The notes: a model not told the origin generated them from the sequence alone. A stretch of DNA of 64,000 nucleotides from Falsiroseomonas frigidaquae (GCF_012163145.1 NZ_JAAVTX010000002.1:434001-498000); one strand, 5' to 3'; positions 8,011-17,211 are shown, numbered from the stretch's first letter. Program-made: numbers and translations.

Positions 8011-8781
8011 CTACTTGCGCAGCTCCATCTGGATCGGCCCCTCGCGCTCGCCGCGCGCGAACTGGTCCACCATGGCGTTCCCCGTATCGCCAAGGCTGCG
8101 CGCCTCGCCGCGCCAGATGATCCGTCCCTTGTGGATCATCGCCGCGTCGTCGCCGATGCGCCGGGCGCTCGCCATGTCGTGGGTGATGGACACCGCCGTG
8201 GCGCCCAGGCGCTTCACCACATCGACGATCAGCCCGTCGATCACGGCGCCCATGATCGGGTCGAGGCCCGTGGTCGGTTCGTCGAAGAAGATGATGTCGG
8301 GCTCCGCCGCGATCGCCCGGGCCAGGCCGACGCGCTTCTGCATGCCGCCCGAAAGCTCGCTGGGCGAAAGGTCGCCGACGCTGGCGGCAAGACCCACCTG
8401 GGCCAGCACCTCCGCCGCCTTGTCGCGGGCGGCGCGGCGGCTGATGCGGCCCTGGGCGAGCAGCTTGAAGCACACATTCTCCCAGACCGGCAGGCTGTCG
8501 AACAGCGCGCCGTTCTGGAACAGCATGCCGATGCGGTCGTTCACCTCTTCCCGCTCCCGCCGCGACAGCGTCGCCACGTCGCGGCCGTCGATCTCGATCA
8601 GCCCCTCATCCGGCGGGATCAGGCCGAGGATGCATTTCAGCGTGACCGATTTGCCGGAGCCCGAGCCACCCAGGATCACCATGGAATGCCCCGGGCGGAT
8701 CTCGAGGTCGACGCCGTCGAGCACCACCTTCGACCCGAAGGACTTGCGCAGCCCGGCCAGCCTGATCTTCGGTGTGCTCAT
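8011..8781 (-). CDS. mlaF: ABC transporter ATP-binding protein, MlaF-like
   Basis: A 256-residue ATPase. Walker A is LGGSGSGKS, the ABC signature is LSGGMQKRVGLARA and Walker B is IIFFDEPTTGLD. The D-loop and H-switch follow (VSITHDMASARRIGDD). Similarity and pairing with an MlaE permease indicate a phospholipid/toluene-tolerance importer-type system maintaining outer-membrane lipid asymmetry. The start at 8781 has AGGG just upstream; an ATG at 8805 overlapping the permease stop as ATGA is an alternative adding 8 residues. No mlaD substrate-binding gene follows; the Xre/RES pair is there instead. Confidence 0.92.
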   Translation of the reverse strand: MSTPKIRLAGLRKSFGSKVVLDGVDLEIRPGHSMVILGGSGSGKSVTLKCILGLIPPDEGLIEIDGRDVATLSRREREEVNDRIGMLFQNGALFDSLPVWENVCFKLLAQGRISRRAARDKAAEVLAQVGLAASVGDLSPSELSGGMQKRVGLARAIAAEPDIIFFDEPTTGLDPIMGAVIDGLIVDVVKRLGATAVSITHDMASARRIGDDAAMIHKGRIIWRGEARSLGDTGNAMVDQFARGEREGPIQMELRK

Positions 8782-8801
8782 CGTGCCCTGGCGCGTGGAT
8801 A

Positions 8802-9620
8802 TCATCGGCTGAACAGCACTGCGGTCAGCACGTAGTCCACTGCCAGGATCAGGATGGAGGAGGCCACCACGGCGGAGGTCGTCGCCCGGCCCACGCCCTG
8901 CGCGCCGCCGCCGGACCGGTAGCCGGACCAGCAGCCCATCAGCGTGATGATGAAGCCGAACACCGCCGCCTTGATCAGGCCGGAAACCACATCCGCCACC
9001 TGCAGGAAATCGAAGGTCGCCTTGAGATAGGCGCCCGATCCGAAGCCCAACTGCTGCGTGCCGATCAGCCAGCCACCCATCACGCCCAGCGTATCGGCGA
9101 CGATCACCAGCAGCGGCAGCGCCAGCGTGCCGGCCAGCAGCCGTGGTGCGACCAGGTATTTCATCGGGTTGGTGGAAAGCGTGGACAGCGCATCGATCTG
9201 GTCGGTCACCCGCATGGTACCGATCTCGGCGGCGAAGGCGGCACCGATTCGGCCGGCCACCATCAACCCGGCCAGCACCGGGCCCAGTTCGCGGGTGATG
9301 GACAGCACCACCACATTCGCCACCGCCCCTTCCGCGTTGAAGCGGGCGAAGCCGGTATAGGATTGCAGGGCGAGCACCATGCCGGTGAACACCGCCGTCA
9401 GCGCCACCACCGGCAGGCTGAACCAGGCGATCTCGATGAAGGCCTTGAGGAACAGCCTTCCATAGAAGGGTGGCCGCACCAGATGGCTGATTGCCTCTGC
9501 CGCGAACAGGGCGATGGCGCCGGTGCCGCGCAGCAGGCCGATGACGAGGCGGCCGAGCGCTGCGACCGGGTCCAGGATGCGATCCACCAGGGTGCGATCC
9601 AAGATCTCAGGCGCCGCCAA
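8802..9620 (-). CDS. mlaE: MlaE family lipid ABC transporter permease
   Basis: A 272-residue integral membrane protein with about five to six hydrophobic helices. It carries the MlaE-family signature region around ELGPVLAGLMVAGRIGAAFAAE (about residues 95-115), followed by MRVTDQIDALSTLSTNPMKYLV. It is the membrane partner of the ATPase encoded immediately downstream. Its first codons overlap the end of alr by 14 bases, so alr, mlaE and mlaF are probably one translationally linked transcript. Function in phospholipid trafficking is family knowledge. Confidence 0.93.
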   Translation of the reverse strand: MAAPEILDRTLVDRILDPVAALGRLVIGLLRGTGAIALFAAEAISHLVRPPFYGRLFLKAFIEIAWFSLPVVALTAVFTGMVLALQSYTGFARFNAEGAVANVVVLSITRELGPVLAGLMVAGRIGAAFAAEIGTMRVTDQIDALSTLSTNPMKYLVAPRLLAGTLALPLLVIVADTLGVMGGWLIGTQQLGFGSGAYLKATFDFLQVADVVSGLIKAAVFGFIITLMGCWSGYRSGGGAQGVGRATTSAVVASSILILAVDYVLTAVLFSR

Positions 9621-10710
9621 TGTATCGGCGCTGGTAGCGGTGGCCGAGCGAGGTCAGCACCTCATAGCCGATGGTGCCGCAGCGGGCGGCGATGTCGTCC
9701 GGCGTATTGCCCGCGCCGCCAACCAGCATCATCCTGTCGCCAGGGCGCAGTTCAGGGAAATCCGTCGCGTCGAACGTTGTCAAATCCATCGAGACCCGGC
9801 CTATCAGCGGCACGGCACGGCCCTGGAACAGCGCCAGGGACCGGCCGGACAGGCTGCGAAGGTAGCCATCGGCATAGCCCGCCGCAACGGTAGCCACCCG
9901 CACGTTCCGTGGCGCCGTGTAACCGGCCCCGTAGCCCACCGTGTCGCCGGCCGCGATGTCGCGGACCTGCAGCACCGGGACTTGCAGCTCAACCACCTGG
10001 CGCATCGGGTTGGGCGCGGCGGGGGTCGGGTTGATGCCGTATAGCGCGCAGCCCGGCCGGGCGAGATCGGACCGGAACGCCGCGCCCAGGAACAGGCCGG
10101 AGGAATTGGCGAAGCTGCGCGGCACGGCCGGGGCGATGATGGCAGCCGCCGCGGCGAAACGCCCGGCCTGCGCCGCATTCAGCGGATGCGCCGGCTCATC
10201 GGCGCAGGCCAGGTGGGTCATCACGAAGCGCAGGTCGAGCCCGGCCAGCCGGGCCCGGTCCTGTCCCAGCCGCGCCTGTTCCCCGGCATCCAGCCCGAGG
10301 CGGGACATGCCGGTATCCAGGTGCAGCAGCGCCGGCTGCGGCACGCCGGCCGCCCGGCCCGCCGCCGCATGCGCCTCGACATCGCCCAGGCCGTTGAGCA
10401 CGGGCCAGAGCCCGGCATCCTCATCCGCCCCCGGTGCGAAGCCGTTCAGCACGATGATGGCCGGCCCGGCGCCGAGCGCGGCCCGCAGCGCCACGCCCTC
10501 CGTCAGATGCGCCACGAAGAAGGTCTGGCAGCCGGCCGCATGCAGGGCGCGGGCGACCGGTGCGGCACCCAGCCCATAGCCATCCGCCTTCACCACCCCG
10601 GCGCAACTCGCGTCGTGCCGCGCGGAAAGGTCGCGCCAATTGGCGACGACCGCCCCGAGATCGACGGTCAGCACCCCCTGCCCCGTATCAATCCCCATAG
10701 CCGCCATCAT
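9607..10710 (-). CDS. alr: Alanine racemase
   Basis: PLP-dependent enzyme making D-alanine for peptidoglycan; 367 residues. The PLP lysine is Lys41 in VVKADGYGLGA. The second catalytic tyrosine region reads VGYGAGYTA near residue 260, and the C-terminal domain has the expected RPLIGRVSMDL-type stretch (here VPLIGRVSMDLTTFD). The gene overlaps the end of dnaB by 23 bases. In-frame Met codons at 10710, 10707 and 10698 all lie inside dnaB, so the exact start is uncertain by a few residues. Confidence 0.96.
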   Translation of the reverse strand: MMAAMGIDTGQGVLTVDLGAVVANWRDLSARHDASCAGVVKADGYGLGAAPVARALHAAGCQTFFVAHLTEGVALRAALGAGPAIIVLNGFAPGADEDAGLWPVLNGLGDVEAHAAAGRAAGVPQPALLHLDTGMSRLGLDAGEQARLGQDRARLAGLDLRFVMTHLACADEPAHPLNAAQAGRFAAAAAIIAPAVPRSFANSSGLFLGAAFRSDLARPGCALYGINPTPAAPNPMRQVVELQVPVLQVRDIAAGDTVGYGAGYTAPRNVRVATVAAGYADGYLRSLSGRSLALFQGRAVPLIGRVSMDLTTFDATDFPELRPGDRMMLVGGAGNTPDDIAARCGTIGYEVLTSLGHRYQRRYIGGA

Positions 10711-12229
10711 GCTGGGTATCGAGGTCGCCGAAGCGGGTGAACTCGGCCTCGAAAAACAGGCGGATGGTGCCGGTGGGGCCGTGGCGCTGCTTGGAGACGA
10801 TGAGCTCCGCCTTGTTGTGGGCGTCCTCCATGTCCTTCTGCCACTTCTCCACCGCCTCGCTGAACTTTTGCGGGTTGTCGAAGGTCAGTTCCTTCGGCTG
10901 GCGCTGCTGCAGGTAATATTCGTCGCGATAGATGAACATCACGACGTCGGCGTCCTGCTCGATGGAGCCGGATTCGCGCAGGTCCGAAAGCTGCGGCCGC
11001 TTGTCCTCACGCTGCTCGACGGCGCGGGAAAGCTGCGACAGGGCGATGACGGGGACCGAAAGCTCCTTGGCGATGGCCTTCAGCCCCTGGGTGATCTGGC
11101 TGATTTCCTGCACCCGGTTCTCCGGCTTGCTGCCCGCCGCCGGCCGCATGAGCTGCAGGTAGTCGACGATGATCAGGTTCAGCCCCTTGGTCCGCTGCAG
11201 CCGCCGACAGCGGGTCCGCAGCGCGGAGATGGTGATGGCCGGCGTGTCGTCGATGAACAGCGGCAACTGCTGCAATTCGCGGCTGACTTCCAGGAACTTG
11301 TCGAAGTCGCGCTGGCTGATTTCGCCGCGGCGGATGCGGTCGCCCGAGATCCGGCTTTCCTCGGACAGCAGGCGGGTGGCCAACTGGTCGCAGGACATTT
11401 CCAGCGAGAAGATCGCCACGCCGCCGCGCGGCACGCTGTTCGGGTCCTTCTCCTTCGCCTCGCGCAGGATCGCCCGCGCGCCGCCGAAGGCGACCTTCAC
11501 CGCCAGCGCGGTCTTACCCATGCCGGGTCGCCCCGCCATGATCAGCAGGTCCGACGGGTGCAGGCCGCCCAGCTTCGCATCCAGGTCGCGCAGCCCAGTA
11601 GACAGGCCGGCGACGCCGCCGGGGTTGGAGAAGGCCTTCTCGGCATGCTGCACGGCGGTGGAAAGCGCGCGTTCGAAGGACACGAAGCCGCCGCCCGATT
11701 CGCCGGCGCGGGACAGGTCGAACAGCGCCTGTTCGGCGCTTTCCATCTGCAGCTTGCCGTCCAGCTCCGGCTCCGCCCCGAAGGCGCGGTTCACCATCAC
11801 CTCGCCGAGGTCCACAAGCTGCCGGCGCAGCCAGGCGTCATGGATGACGCGGCCATACTCGCCGGCGTTGATCACGCCAACCATGGCGGTCAGCAGCTGG
11901 CCGAGATAGGCGGAGCCGCCGACCTCATCCAGCAGGCCGGAATGTTCGAATTCCGCGCGCAGCGTCACCGCATCGGCCAGGTGCCCGGCCTCGATGCGGC
12001 GCTGGATGGCGGCGAAGATGCGGCCATGCACCACATCGGCGAAGTGGTCGGCCGCCAGGAACTCGGAGACCCGCTCATAGGCCTTGTTATTGGCCAGCAG
12101 CGCGCCGAGCAGCGCCTGCTCGGCTTCCAGATTGGCAGGAGGCAGGCGCTGGGACAGGCCGAGCAGCCCGTCGCCGCCGCCGAAGCCGGCGAGGGGGGAG
12201 GCGGAATTGGAACCAAAGGTGTTCATCAC
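10688..12229 (-). CDS. dnaB: Replicative DNA helicase DnaB
   Basis: Hexameric 5'-3' helicase of the replication fork; 513 residues. The N-terminal DnaG-interacting domain begins at LPPANLEAEQALLGALL. The RecA-like domain has Walker A AGRPGMGKTALA near residue 233, Walker B LIIVDYLQLM near residue 350, and the DnaB-type QREDKRPQLSDLRESGSIEQ (here split around VEQREDKRP). Two DnaA-box-like 9-mers lie 45-63 bases upstream of the start. It heads an apparent dnaB-alr-mlaEF transcript. Confidence 0.98.
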   Translation of the reverse strand: MMNTFGSNSASPLAGFGGGDGLLGLSQRLPPANLEAEQALLGALLANNKAYERVSEFLAADHFADVVHGRIFAAIQRRIEAGHLADAVTLRAEFEHSGLLDEVGGSAYLGQLLTAMVGVINAGEYGRVIHDAWLRRQLVDLGEVMVNRAFGAEPELDGKLQMESAEQALFDLSRAGESGGGFVSFERALSTAVQHAEKAFSNPGGVAGLSTGLRDLDAKLGGLHPSDLLIMAGRPGMGKTALAVKVAFGGARAILREAKEKDPNSVPRGGVAIFSLEMSCDQLATRLLSEESRISGDRIRRGEISQRDFDKFLEVSRELQQLPLFIDDTPAITISALRTRCRRLQRTKGLNLIIVDYLQLMRPAAGSKPENRVQEISQITQGLKAIAKELSVPVIALSQLSRAVEQREDKRPQLSDLRESGSIEQDADVVMFIYRDEYYLQQRQPKELTFDNPQKFSEAVEKWQKDMEDAHNKAELIVSKQRHGPTGTIRLFFEAEFTRFGDLDTQHDGGYGD

Positions 12230-12273
12230 CCCAGTCTAACCCGTCGCCCGAGTCGCGCGCGCCCCACCCTGCC

Positions 12274-12292
12274 TGTGGATCACTGTGGATAA
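12274..12292. promoter_or_regulatory. Two DnaA-box-like 9-mers upstream of dnaB
   Basis: TGTGGATCA (12274-12282) and TGTGGATAA (12284-12292) are spaced exactly 10 bp apart. The second is the complement of the perfect DnaA box TTATCCACA; the first differs at one position. They are in the 75-base gap between dnaB and the cyclopropane-synthase homologue, so they could let DnaA tune dnaB transcription. No dnaA gene, AT-rich unwinding element or further box cluster is nearby, so I do not call an origin. Confidence 0.45.
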
Positions 12293-12304
12293 CGGGGGTG
12301 GATT

Positions 12305-13528
12305 TCAGCGGCCATCCGAAAACTCCGGTGCCAGCGCCCGCTCCGCCTCCGTCATGTAGTCGCGCGTCAGCGGCAGGGCATCCAGCCGCCGGGTCAGCTG
12401 CAACTGCCAGTTCAGCAATCCGCCCCGGCGGAAGCTGGCCTCGCTGGCGGCCAGGTAGAATTCGAACATGCGGCAGAAGCGCTCGTCATACAGGGATTGG
12501 ATGGCGTCCCGGTTGGCGGCGAAGCGGCGGCGCCACTCGCGCAGCGTCAGGGCGTAGTGCAGGCGCAGGATCTCGATATCGGTGGCGAACAGCCCGCTGC
12601 GCTCCACCGCCGGCAGCACCTCGGACAGCGCCGGGGAATAGCCGCCGGGGAAGATGTACTTGGCCAGCCAGGGGTTGGTGCTGCCCGGCCCGTCGCAACG
12701 GCCGATCGCATGCACCAGCGCCACGCCATCCGGCTTCAGCGCGCGATGGATGGTGCGGAAGAAGGCCGGGTAGTTGGTGATGCCGACATGCTCGAACATG
12801 CCGACGGAGACGATGCGGTCCACCGGCCGGGTCCAGTCGCGATAGTCCATCAGCTCGAAGCGGCAGCGATCGGCCAGCCCGGCTTCCTCCGCCCGGCGCC
12901 GCGCCTCCGCCAGCTGTTCCTCGGACAGGGTGATGCCGGTGACATGGGCGCCGTGGTCGCGCGCCAGGGTCAGCGCCAGGCCGCCCCAGCCGCAGCCGAT
13001 ATCCAGCACCTCCTGCCCCGGCTGCAGGCGCAGCTTGGCGGCGATATGGCGCTTCTTGGCGGCCTGGGCTTCCTCCAGCGTCTCGGCGCCGGTGGGGTAG
13101 TAGGCGCAGGAATATTGCCGGTCCCGGTCGAGGAACAGGGCGTAGAGCCGTCCGTTCAGGTCGTAGTGGTGCGCCACGTTGCGCCGGGCACGGGGGGCCG
13201 GGTTGAACTGGTCGATCCGCCGCCGCCCGCGGCGCCACAGCGCCAGGACCTGCTCCACCGGATGCGTGCTGCCATGCACCCAGTTGGCCATCAGCAGTTC
13301 CAGCAATTCCAGCAGCCGGCCTTCCAGCGGCAGGATACTGCCATCCATGTAGGATTCGCCGAAGGTCAGGCCGGGATTGGTCACCAGCCGCCATTCGGCA
13401 CGCCGGGTCAGGATGCGGAAGCCGGCTTCCGGCCCCTCGCCATCGCCATAGTGGCGGATGCGGCCGTCAGGATAATGGACGGTCAGGCGGCCATGGCGGA
13501 TGGCCCGGGACAGCATCGCGTGCAGCAT
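12305..13528 (-). CDS. Cyclopropane-fatty-acyl-phospholipid synthase family SAM methyltransferase
   Basis: A 407-residue protein of the Cfa/mycolic-acid cyclopropane synthase family. It transfers a methylene from S-adenosylmethionine to double bonds of membrane phospholipid acyl chains. The SAM-binding motif is VLDIGCGWGGLALTLA near residue 175, followed by GITLSEEQLAEAR. VSVGMFEHVG and the C-terminal CRMFEFYLAASEASFR are typical Cfa segments. It is co-directional with and downstream of the rplI operon, but 151 bases separate them and two hairpins lie in that gap. Confidence 0.93.
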   Translation of the reverse strand: MLHAMLSRAIRHGRLTVHYPDGRIRHYGDGEGPEAGFRILTRRAEWRLVTNPGLTFGESYMDGSILPLEGRLLELLELLMANWVHGSTHPVEQVLALWRRGRRRIDQFNPAPRARRNVAHHYDLNGRLYALFLDRDRQYSCAYYPTGAETLEEAQAAKKRHIAAKLRLQPGQEVLDIGCGWGGLALTLARDHGAHVTGITLSEEQLAEARRRAEEAGLADRCRFELMDYRDWTRPVDRIVSVGMFEHVGITNYPAFFRTIHRALKPDGVALVHAIGRCDGPGSTNPWLAKYIFPGGYSPALSEVLPAVERSGLFATDIEILRLHYALTLREWRRRFAANRDAIQSLYDERFCRMFEFYLAASEASFRRGGLLNWQLQLTRRLDALPLTRDYMTEAERALAPEFSDGR

Positions 13529-13532
13529 GTGC

Positions 13533-13583
13533 GACCCCCTGCGGGGTCACGCATGTCCTGCACCGGACCCCAACCGGGGTCCG
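13533..13583. repeat. Two related GC hairpins between rplI and the cfa-like gene
   Basis: GACCCC-CTGC-GGGGTC (13533-13548) and CGGACCCC-AACC-GGGGTCCG (13564-13583) are perfect inverted repeats sharing the ACCCC/GGGGT core. They could attenuate or terminate the minus-strand ribosomal-protein transcript. Neither is followed by a T-tract on that strand, so intrinsic termination is not demonstrated. Confidence 0.45.
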
Positions 13584-13679
13584 ATATGACAAGCCGGAGA
13601 CAGGAATTCCAGCAAAGCCCGCCGGAAGCCCTGCCACATTTTCGCGCGCAGCCGGGCCGAAGCCCGGTGCGTCGCGAAA

Positions 13680-14252
13680 TCAGTCGCGGTCGGCGGCGGC
13701 GCCCAGCTCGGCCAGCTCGGCGGCCAGCTCGGCCTCCAGGCTTTCCTCTTCCGCCTGGTCGGCGGCGCGCAGATCCTCGCCGCGAGCCTGCTTCTCGGCT
13801 TCCTCGGGCGAACGGGCGACGTTCACGCCGACTTCGATCACCACTTCCGGGTGCAGCGCCACGCGCACCGGCGTCATGCCGAGCTGCTTGATCGGCTGCT
13901 CCAGCAGGATCTGGCTGCGCTCCAGCGTCAGGCCGCTGCCCTTGCAGGCATCCGCGATGTCGCGGCCGGAGACGGAGCCGTACAGGCCACCGCTCTCGCC
14001 GGCGGAGCGGATGATGACGACCGTCAGGCCGTGCACCCGTTCCGCCACGCGCTCCGCCTCGCCACGGCGCTTCAGGTTCTGGGCCTCGAGCTGGGCGCGC
14101 TCACGCTCGAACCGCGCGAGGTTGTCCTTGTTCGCGCGGATCGCCTTGCCCTCGGGCAGCAGGAAATTGCGCGCATAGCCTGGGCGGACCTTCACCAGCT
14201 CGCCCATCTGGCCGAGCTTTTCGACCCGCTGCATCAGGATGACTTCGATCAT
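13680..14252 (-). CDS. rplI: 50S ribosomal protein L9
   Basis: A 190-residue L9, longer than the usual ~150. The signature [25 protein letters not shown]-type N-terminus is present, then the long connecting helix, then the C-terminal rRNA-binding domain ([14 protein letters not shown]). The extra length is an acidic C-terminal extension of about 40 residues rich in Glu and Ala, as often seen in alphaproteobacteria. It is the last gene of the rpsF-rpsR-DUF2232-rplI group, 11 bases after the DUF2232 gene. Confidence 0.97.
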   Translation of the reverse strand: MIEVILMQRVEKLGQMGELVKVRPGYARNFLLPEGKAIRANKDNLARFERERAQLEAQNLKRRGEAERVAERVHGLTVVIIRSAGESGGLYGSVSGRDIADACKGSGLTLERSQILLEQPIKQLGMTPVRVALHPEVVIEVGVNVARSPEEAEKQARGEDLRAADQAEEESLEAELAAELAELGAAADRD

Positions 14253-14263
14253 GGCTGCACCGT

Positions 14264-15196
14264 TCAGCTTCGGGGGGGCGCAACGCGCCGGGCCCGTGTT
14301 CCAATGAGAATGTCGTAGAACCCGTACCCCGCGACGCCGAGCGCCACCGGGACGGACAGGATCAGCAGCGCGGCATAGGCGCCGCCCAGCAGGAATGCGC
14401 GGCCGCTGAAGGCGGCCGTGGCGCGATGCAGGCCGGCCAGGCCGTGCAGGAAGACCGGCACCAGCAGCACCAGCAGCAGCGACAGGGTCACGGCATCGCC
14501 GCCCTCCTCCGCCGCCAGCCAGAAGCCGGCCGCGATCGCGGGCAGCAGCGGGTACCAGCCGGGCAGCCGCGCCTCCCGCCAGGCCGGCGCGGTGGGGATC
14601 ACCTGGGCGCGGACCAGCAGGGCGGCAGCGGCCGCGGCATTCACCAGCAGCGCCAGCGCCACCCAGAAGCCGATGGCCGCGGCCTTGACCCGCACCAGCT
14701 CCTCGACCAGCCCCTCATGCGCCGGCAGGCCCATGCGCTGAAGGCCGGTTTCGGCCGCCGCGCGCATCGCCCCTTCCAGCCCGCCGGGCGAGTCGCCCAG
14801 CAGGAAGGCCGCCAGCAGCACGCCGGCCGCCGGGATCAGCCCGAGCAGGACGAAGGCCAGCCCCAGGCCAGGGCCGGCAGCCAGCACAAGCAGGGCCGCC
14901 GGCACGCCGAACAGCGCCAGGAACAGGCCGAGGCCCGCCCCGCTGCCCAGCACCAGCAGCACCAGGCTGGCCAGCCCGACCGCCGCCAGCACGGCGAAGC
15001 CGCCGAAGCCGATGCCCGCCATGAACAGCGGCAGGGAAACCAGCCACAGCGCGAAGGCCCCGCCCGGCAGGCCCCGGAAGGCCCAGAGGCAGAGCACCGA
15101 CGCGATGAGGCCGGCCGCCAGGGCGGCAAGCAGGCGCGGGTCGGACGCGATGCGCCCGTCCTGCCCCATCTCCTGCCCTGGGTTGCCTGCCATCAT
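14264..15196 (-). CDS. DUF2232 family integral membrane protein
   Basis: A 310-residue, strongly hydrophobic protein with about eight predicted membrane segments rich in Leu, Ala and Gly. Proteins of this family are commonly found between rpsR and rplI in alphaproteobacteria, exactly the position here. No catalytic motif is visible and the function is unknown. Membership rests on hydrophobic pattern and conserved neighbourhood, so a family profile search would be the deciding test. Confidence 0.8.
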   Translation of the reverse strand: MMAGNPGQEMGQDGRIASDPRLLAALAAGLIASVLCLWAFRGLPGGAFALWLVSLPLFMAGIGFGGFAVLAAVGLASLVLLVLGSGAGLGLFLALFGVPAALLVLAAGPGLGLAFVLLGLIPAAGVLLAAFLLGDSPGGLEGAMRAAAETGLQRMGLPAHEGLVEELVRVKAAAIGFWVALALLVNAAAAAALLVRAQVIPTAPAWREARLPGWYPLLPAIAAGFWLAAEEGGDAVTLSLLLVLLVPVFLHGLAGLHRATAAFSGRAFLLGGAYAALLILSVPVALGVAGYGFYDILIGTRARRVAPPRS

Positions 15197-15220
15197 GCTG
15201 TCCTCGGCCGCGCCGCGTGA

Positions 15221-15508
15221 TCAGTCGTTGATCACGTAGGGCAGCAGCGCCAGGAAGCGCGCGCGCTTGATGGCGTTGGCCAGCTCGCGCTGCTTCTTGG
15301 CGGAGACCGCCGTGATGCGGCTCGGCACGATCTTGCCGCGCTCGCTCAGGAAGCGGGACAGCAGACGCACGTCCTTGTAGTCGATCTTCGGCGCGTTCGG
15401 GCCGGAGAAGGGGCAGGACTTGCGGCGGCGATAGAACGGCCGGCGGGCACCGACGGCGGGGCGCCGCGCGGCGGGGTTCAGCGAGGTCTCTTCGTTATGG
15501 TCGGACAT
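15221..15508 (-). CDS. rpsR: 30S ribosomal protein S18
   Basis: A 95-residue S18 with the conserved core [19 protein letters not shown] near the middle and the RNA-binding [19 protein letters not shown] segment. An N-terminal extension of about 25 residues, rich in Ala/Arg/Pro, precedes the conserved region, as is common in this group. It starts 6 bases after the rpsF stop, supporting co-translation. Confidence 0.98.
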   Translation of the reverse strand: MSDHNEETSLNPAARRPAVGARRPFYRRRKSCPFSGPNAPKIDYKDVRLLSRFLSERGKIVPSRITAVSAKKQRELANAIKRARFLALLPYVIND

Positions 15509-15514
15509 GATGAA

Positions 15515-15994
15515 TTACTCCTCGCCGCCGGGGCCGCCATCGAGCTCGTCGCGCGGACGGGCACGGAATTCCTCACGGTCGTCACGCTCGCGCCCGCCGG
15601 TGCGGCCGGAGCTGAAGCGGCCGGCCGGGCGCGGGCCGCGGAAGCCGCGGTCACGCTCGCGGTCGTCGGAGCGGCGCGCCAGGATGGCGGACGGCGCATC
15701 GTCGATCGCCTCGATCCGCAGCGTCAGGCTGCGCAGCACGTCCTCGTTCAGGCCGAGCTGGCGCTCGACCTCGAGCAGCGCGGACGGCGTCGCGTCCAGG
15801 CCGAGGAGCATGTAATGGGCCTTGCGGTTCTTCTTGATGCGGTAGGCGAGGCCACGGAGGCCCCAATATTCCCGCTTCTTGATCTCGCCGCCGTTCAGTT
15901 CGGTGAGGGTCGCCTGCACCTGGTCGGCAATCGCCTCGACCTGGGCCTGCGTAACGTCGTTGCGTGCAATCAGCACGCATTCATACAAGGGCAT
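15515..15994 (-). CDS. rpsF: 30S ribosomal protein S6
   Basis: A 159-residue S6. The start ATG (complement of 15992-15994) is preceded by a strong GGAGG. The ferredoxin-like core begins MPLYECVLIARND and includes the typical KREYWGLRGLAYRIKKNRKA stretch that contacts S18. The last 45 residues are an Arg/Asp/Gly-rich, disordered tail. First gene of the ribosomal-protein group; a promoter candidate lies about 110-140 bases upstream. The open frame continues upstream but carries no S6 similarity there. Confidence 0.97.
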   Translation of the reverse strand: MPLYECVLIARNDVTQAQVEAIADQVQATLTELNGGEIKKREYWGLRGLAYRIKKNRKAHYMLLGLDATPSALLEVERQLGLNEDVLRSLTLRIEAIDDAPSAILARRSDDRERDRGFRGPRPAGRFSSGRTGGRERDDREEFRARPRDELDGGPGGEE

Positions 15995-16104
15995 CCGATT
16001 CCCTCCGGCTGTCTCAGCCCTGCGGCCCCGGGCACAATGCCTGGGACGCGCGCAAACGGGCATAGCCAGGACCGATGCCTCGGGTCCCGGCAGGGGAGCG
16101 CGGC

Positions 16105-16133
16105 GTAAAGCACGCGCGGGGGGTTCGGGGCAA
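16105..16133 (-). promoter_or_regulatory. Candidate sigma-70-type promoter for rpsF-rpsR-DUF2232-rplI
   Basis: On the minus strand TTGCCC (complement of 16128-16133) and CTTTAC (complement of 16105-16110) are separated by 17 bases, about 110 bases before the rpsF start. Hexamer match is moderate. The position in the divergent rpsF/fabD intergenic region makes it the best candidate. Confidence 0.4.
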
Positions 16134-16243
16134 GCAGTTTCGACTCGGATGGCCGCCCCGGCGCGTGGCAACCCTTGACGCCGCCGCCCACACCGCCCTA
16201 GGCCGCGCGACCGCCTCACGACAGATCGCACGGACCGAGAAAA

Positions 16244-17203
16244 ATGGCGCTCGCCTTTACCTTCCCCGGCCAGGGCAGCCAGTCCCCCGGCATGGGTCGC
16301 GACCTCGCAGCCGCATTCCCCGCCGCGCGCGAAGTGTTCCAGGAAGTCGACGACACGCTGAACCAGAAGCTGTCCCGGCTGATGTTCGAAGGCCCGCCGG
16401 AGGAACTCACCCTCACGGCAAATGCGCAGCCGGCGCTGATGGCGATGTCGCTGGCGGTGCTGCGGGTGCTGGAGCAGGAAGGCGGCTTCGAGCTGAAGTC
16501 CCGCGTTGCGCTGGTGGCCGGCCATTCGCTCGGCGAGTATTCGGCGCTGGCCGCCGCCGGCAGCCTCAGCCTGTCCACCACCGCCCGCCTGCTGCGGCTG
16601 CGCGGCGAGGCGATGCAGAAGGCGGTGCCGGCCGGCGAAGGCGCCATGGCCGCGCTGCTCGGCGCCGAGGCCGAGCAGGCCGGGGCGATCTGCGCCGCGG
16701 CGGCGGAAGACCCGGTCACCGGCGCCCGCCAGGTGGTGCAGGTGGCGAATGACAATGGCGGCGGGCAGATCGTCATCTCCGGCCATGCCGCGGCCGTGGA
16801 TCGAGCCATCGAGGGCGCCAAGGCCGCCGGCGTGAAGCGCGCGATGAAGCTGCCGGTCTCCGCCCCGTTCCACTGCGCGCTGATGGCGCCCGCCGCCGAC
16901 GCGATGGCCGAGGCGCTGGCGGCGGCCGAGATGCGGGCGCCGCTGGTGCCCCTGGTGGCCAATGTCTCCGCCGCCAAGGCGACCGACCCGGTGGAGATCC
17001 GCGACCTGCTGGTGCGCCAGGTCACCGGCACGGTGCGCTGGCGCGAATGCATCCTGGCGATGGGCGCGATGGGCTGCGAGCGGTTCGTGGAAATCGGCTC
17101 CGGCCGGGTATTGACCGGGCTGATGAAGCGGCTGGCGCCGGACGCCACCGCAAGCGCCATCGGCACGCCGGCGGATATCGAAGCCTTCCTCAAGTCGCTT
17201 TGA
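16244..17203 (+). CDS. fabD: Malonyl-CoA:ACP transacylase FabD
   Basis: A 319-residue enzyme loading malonyl groups onto acyl carrier protein for fatty-acid synthesis. The N-terminal FPGQGSQSPGMG and the nucleophile elbow GHSLGEYSAL (catalytic Ser near residue 91) are diagnostic. The general-base histidine is in PVSAPFHCALM near residue 208. It is the first plus-strand gene, divergent from rpsF. A TTGACG at 16175-16180 could be its -35 but no convincing -10 follows. It leads into a GNAT-fabG pair. Confidence 0.98.
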   Translation: MALAFTFPGQGSQSPGMGRDLAAAFPAAREVFQEVDDTLNQKLSRLMFEGPPEELTLTANAQPALMAMSLAVLRVLEQEGGFELKSRVALVAGHSLGEYSALAAAGSLSLSTTARLLRLRGEAMQKAVPAGEGAMAALLGAEAEQAGAICAAAAEDPVTGARQVVQVANDNGGGQIVISGHAAAVDRAIEGAKAAGVKRAMKLPVSAPFHCALMAPAADAMAEALAAAEMRAPLVPLVANVSAAKATDPVEIRDLLVRQVTGTVRWRECILAMGAMGCERFVEIGSGRVLTGLMKRLAPDATASAIGTPADIEAFLKSL

Positions 17204-17211
17204 GCGCCGGG

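Noticed and set aside
12230-12304. Possible replication origin around the two DnaA boxes
   Set aside because: Only two boxes, no AT-rich unwinding region, and no dnaA, dnaN, gidA or hemE nearby.
16175-16202. fabD promoter with TTGACG as -35
   Set aside because: The only -10-like hexamers (CCCTAG or CCTAGG) are GC-rich and 15-16 bases away, too weak to list as a feature.
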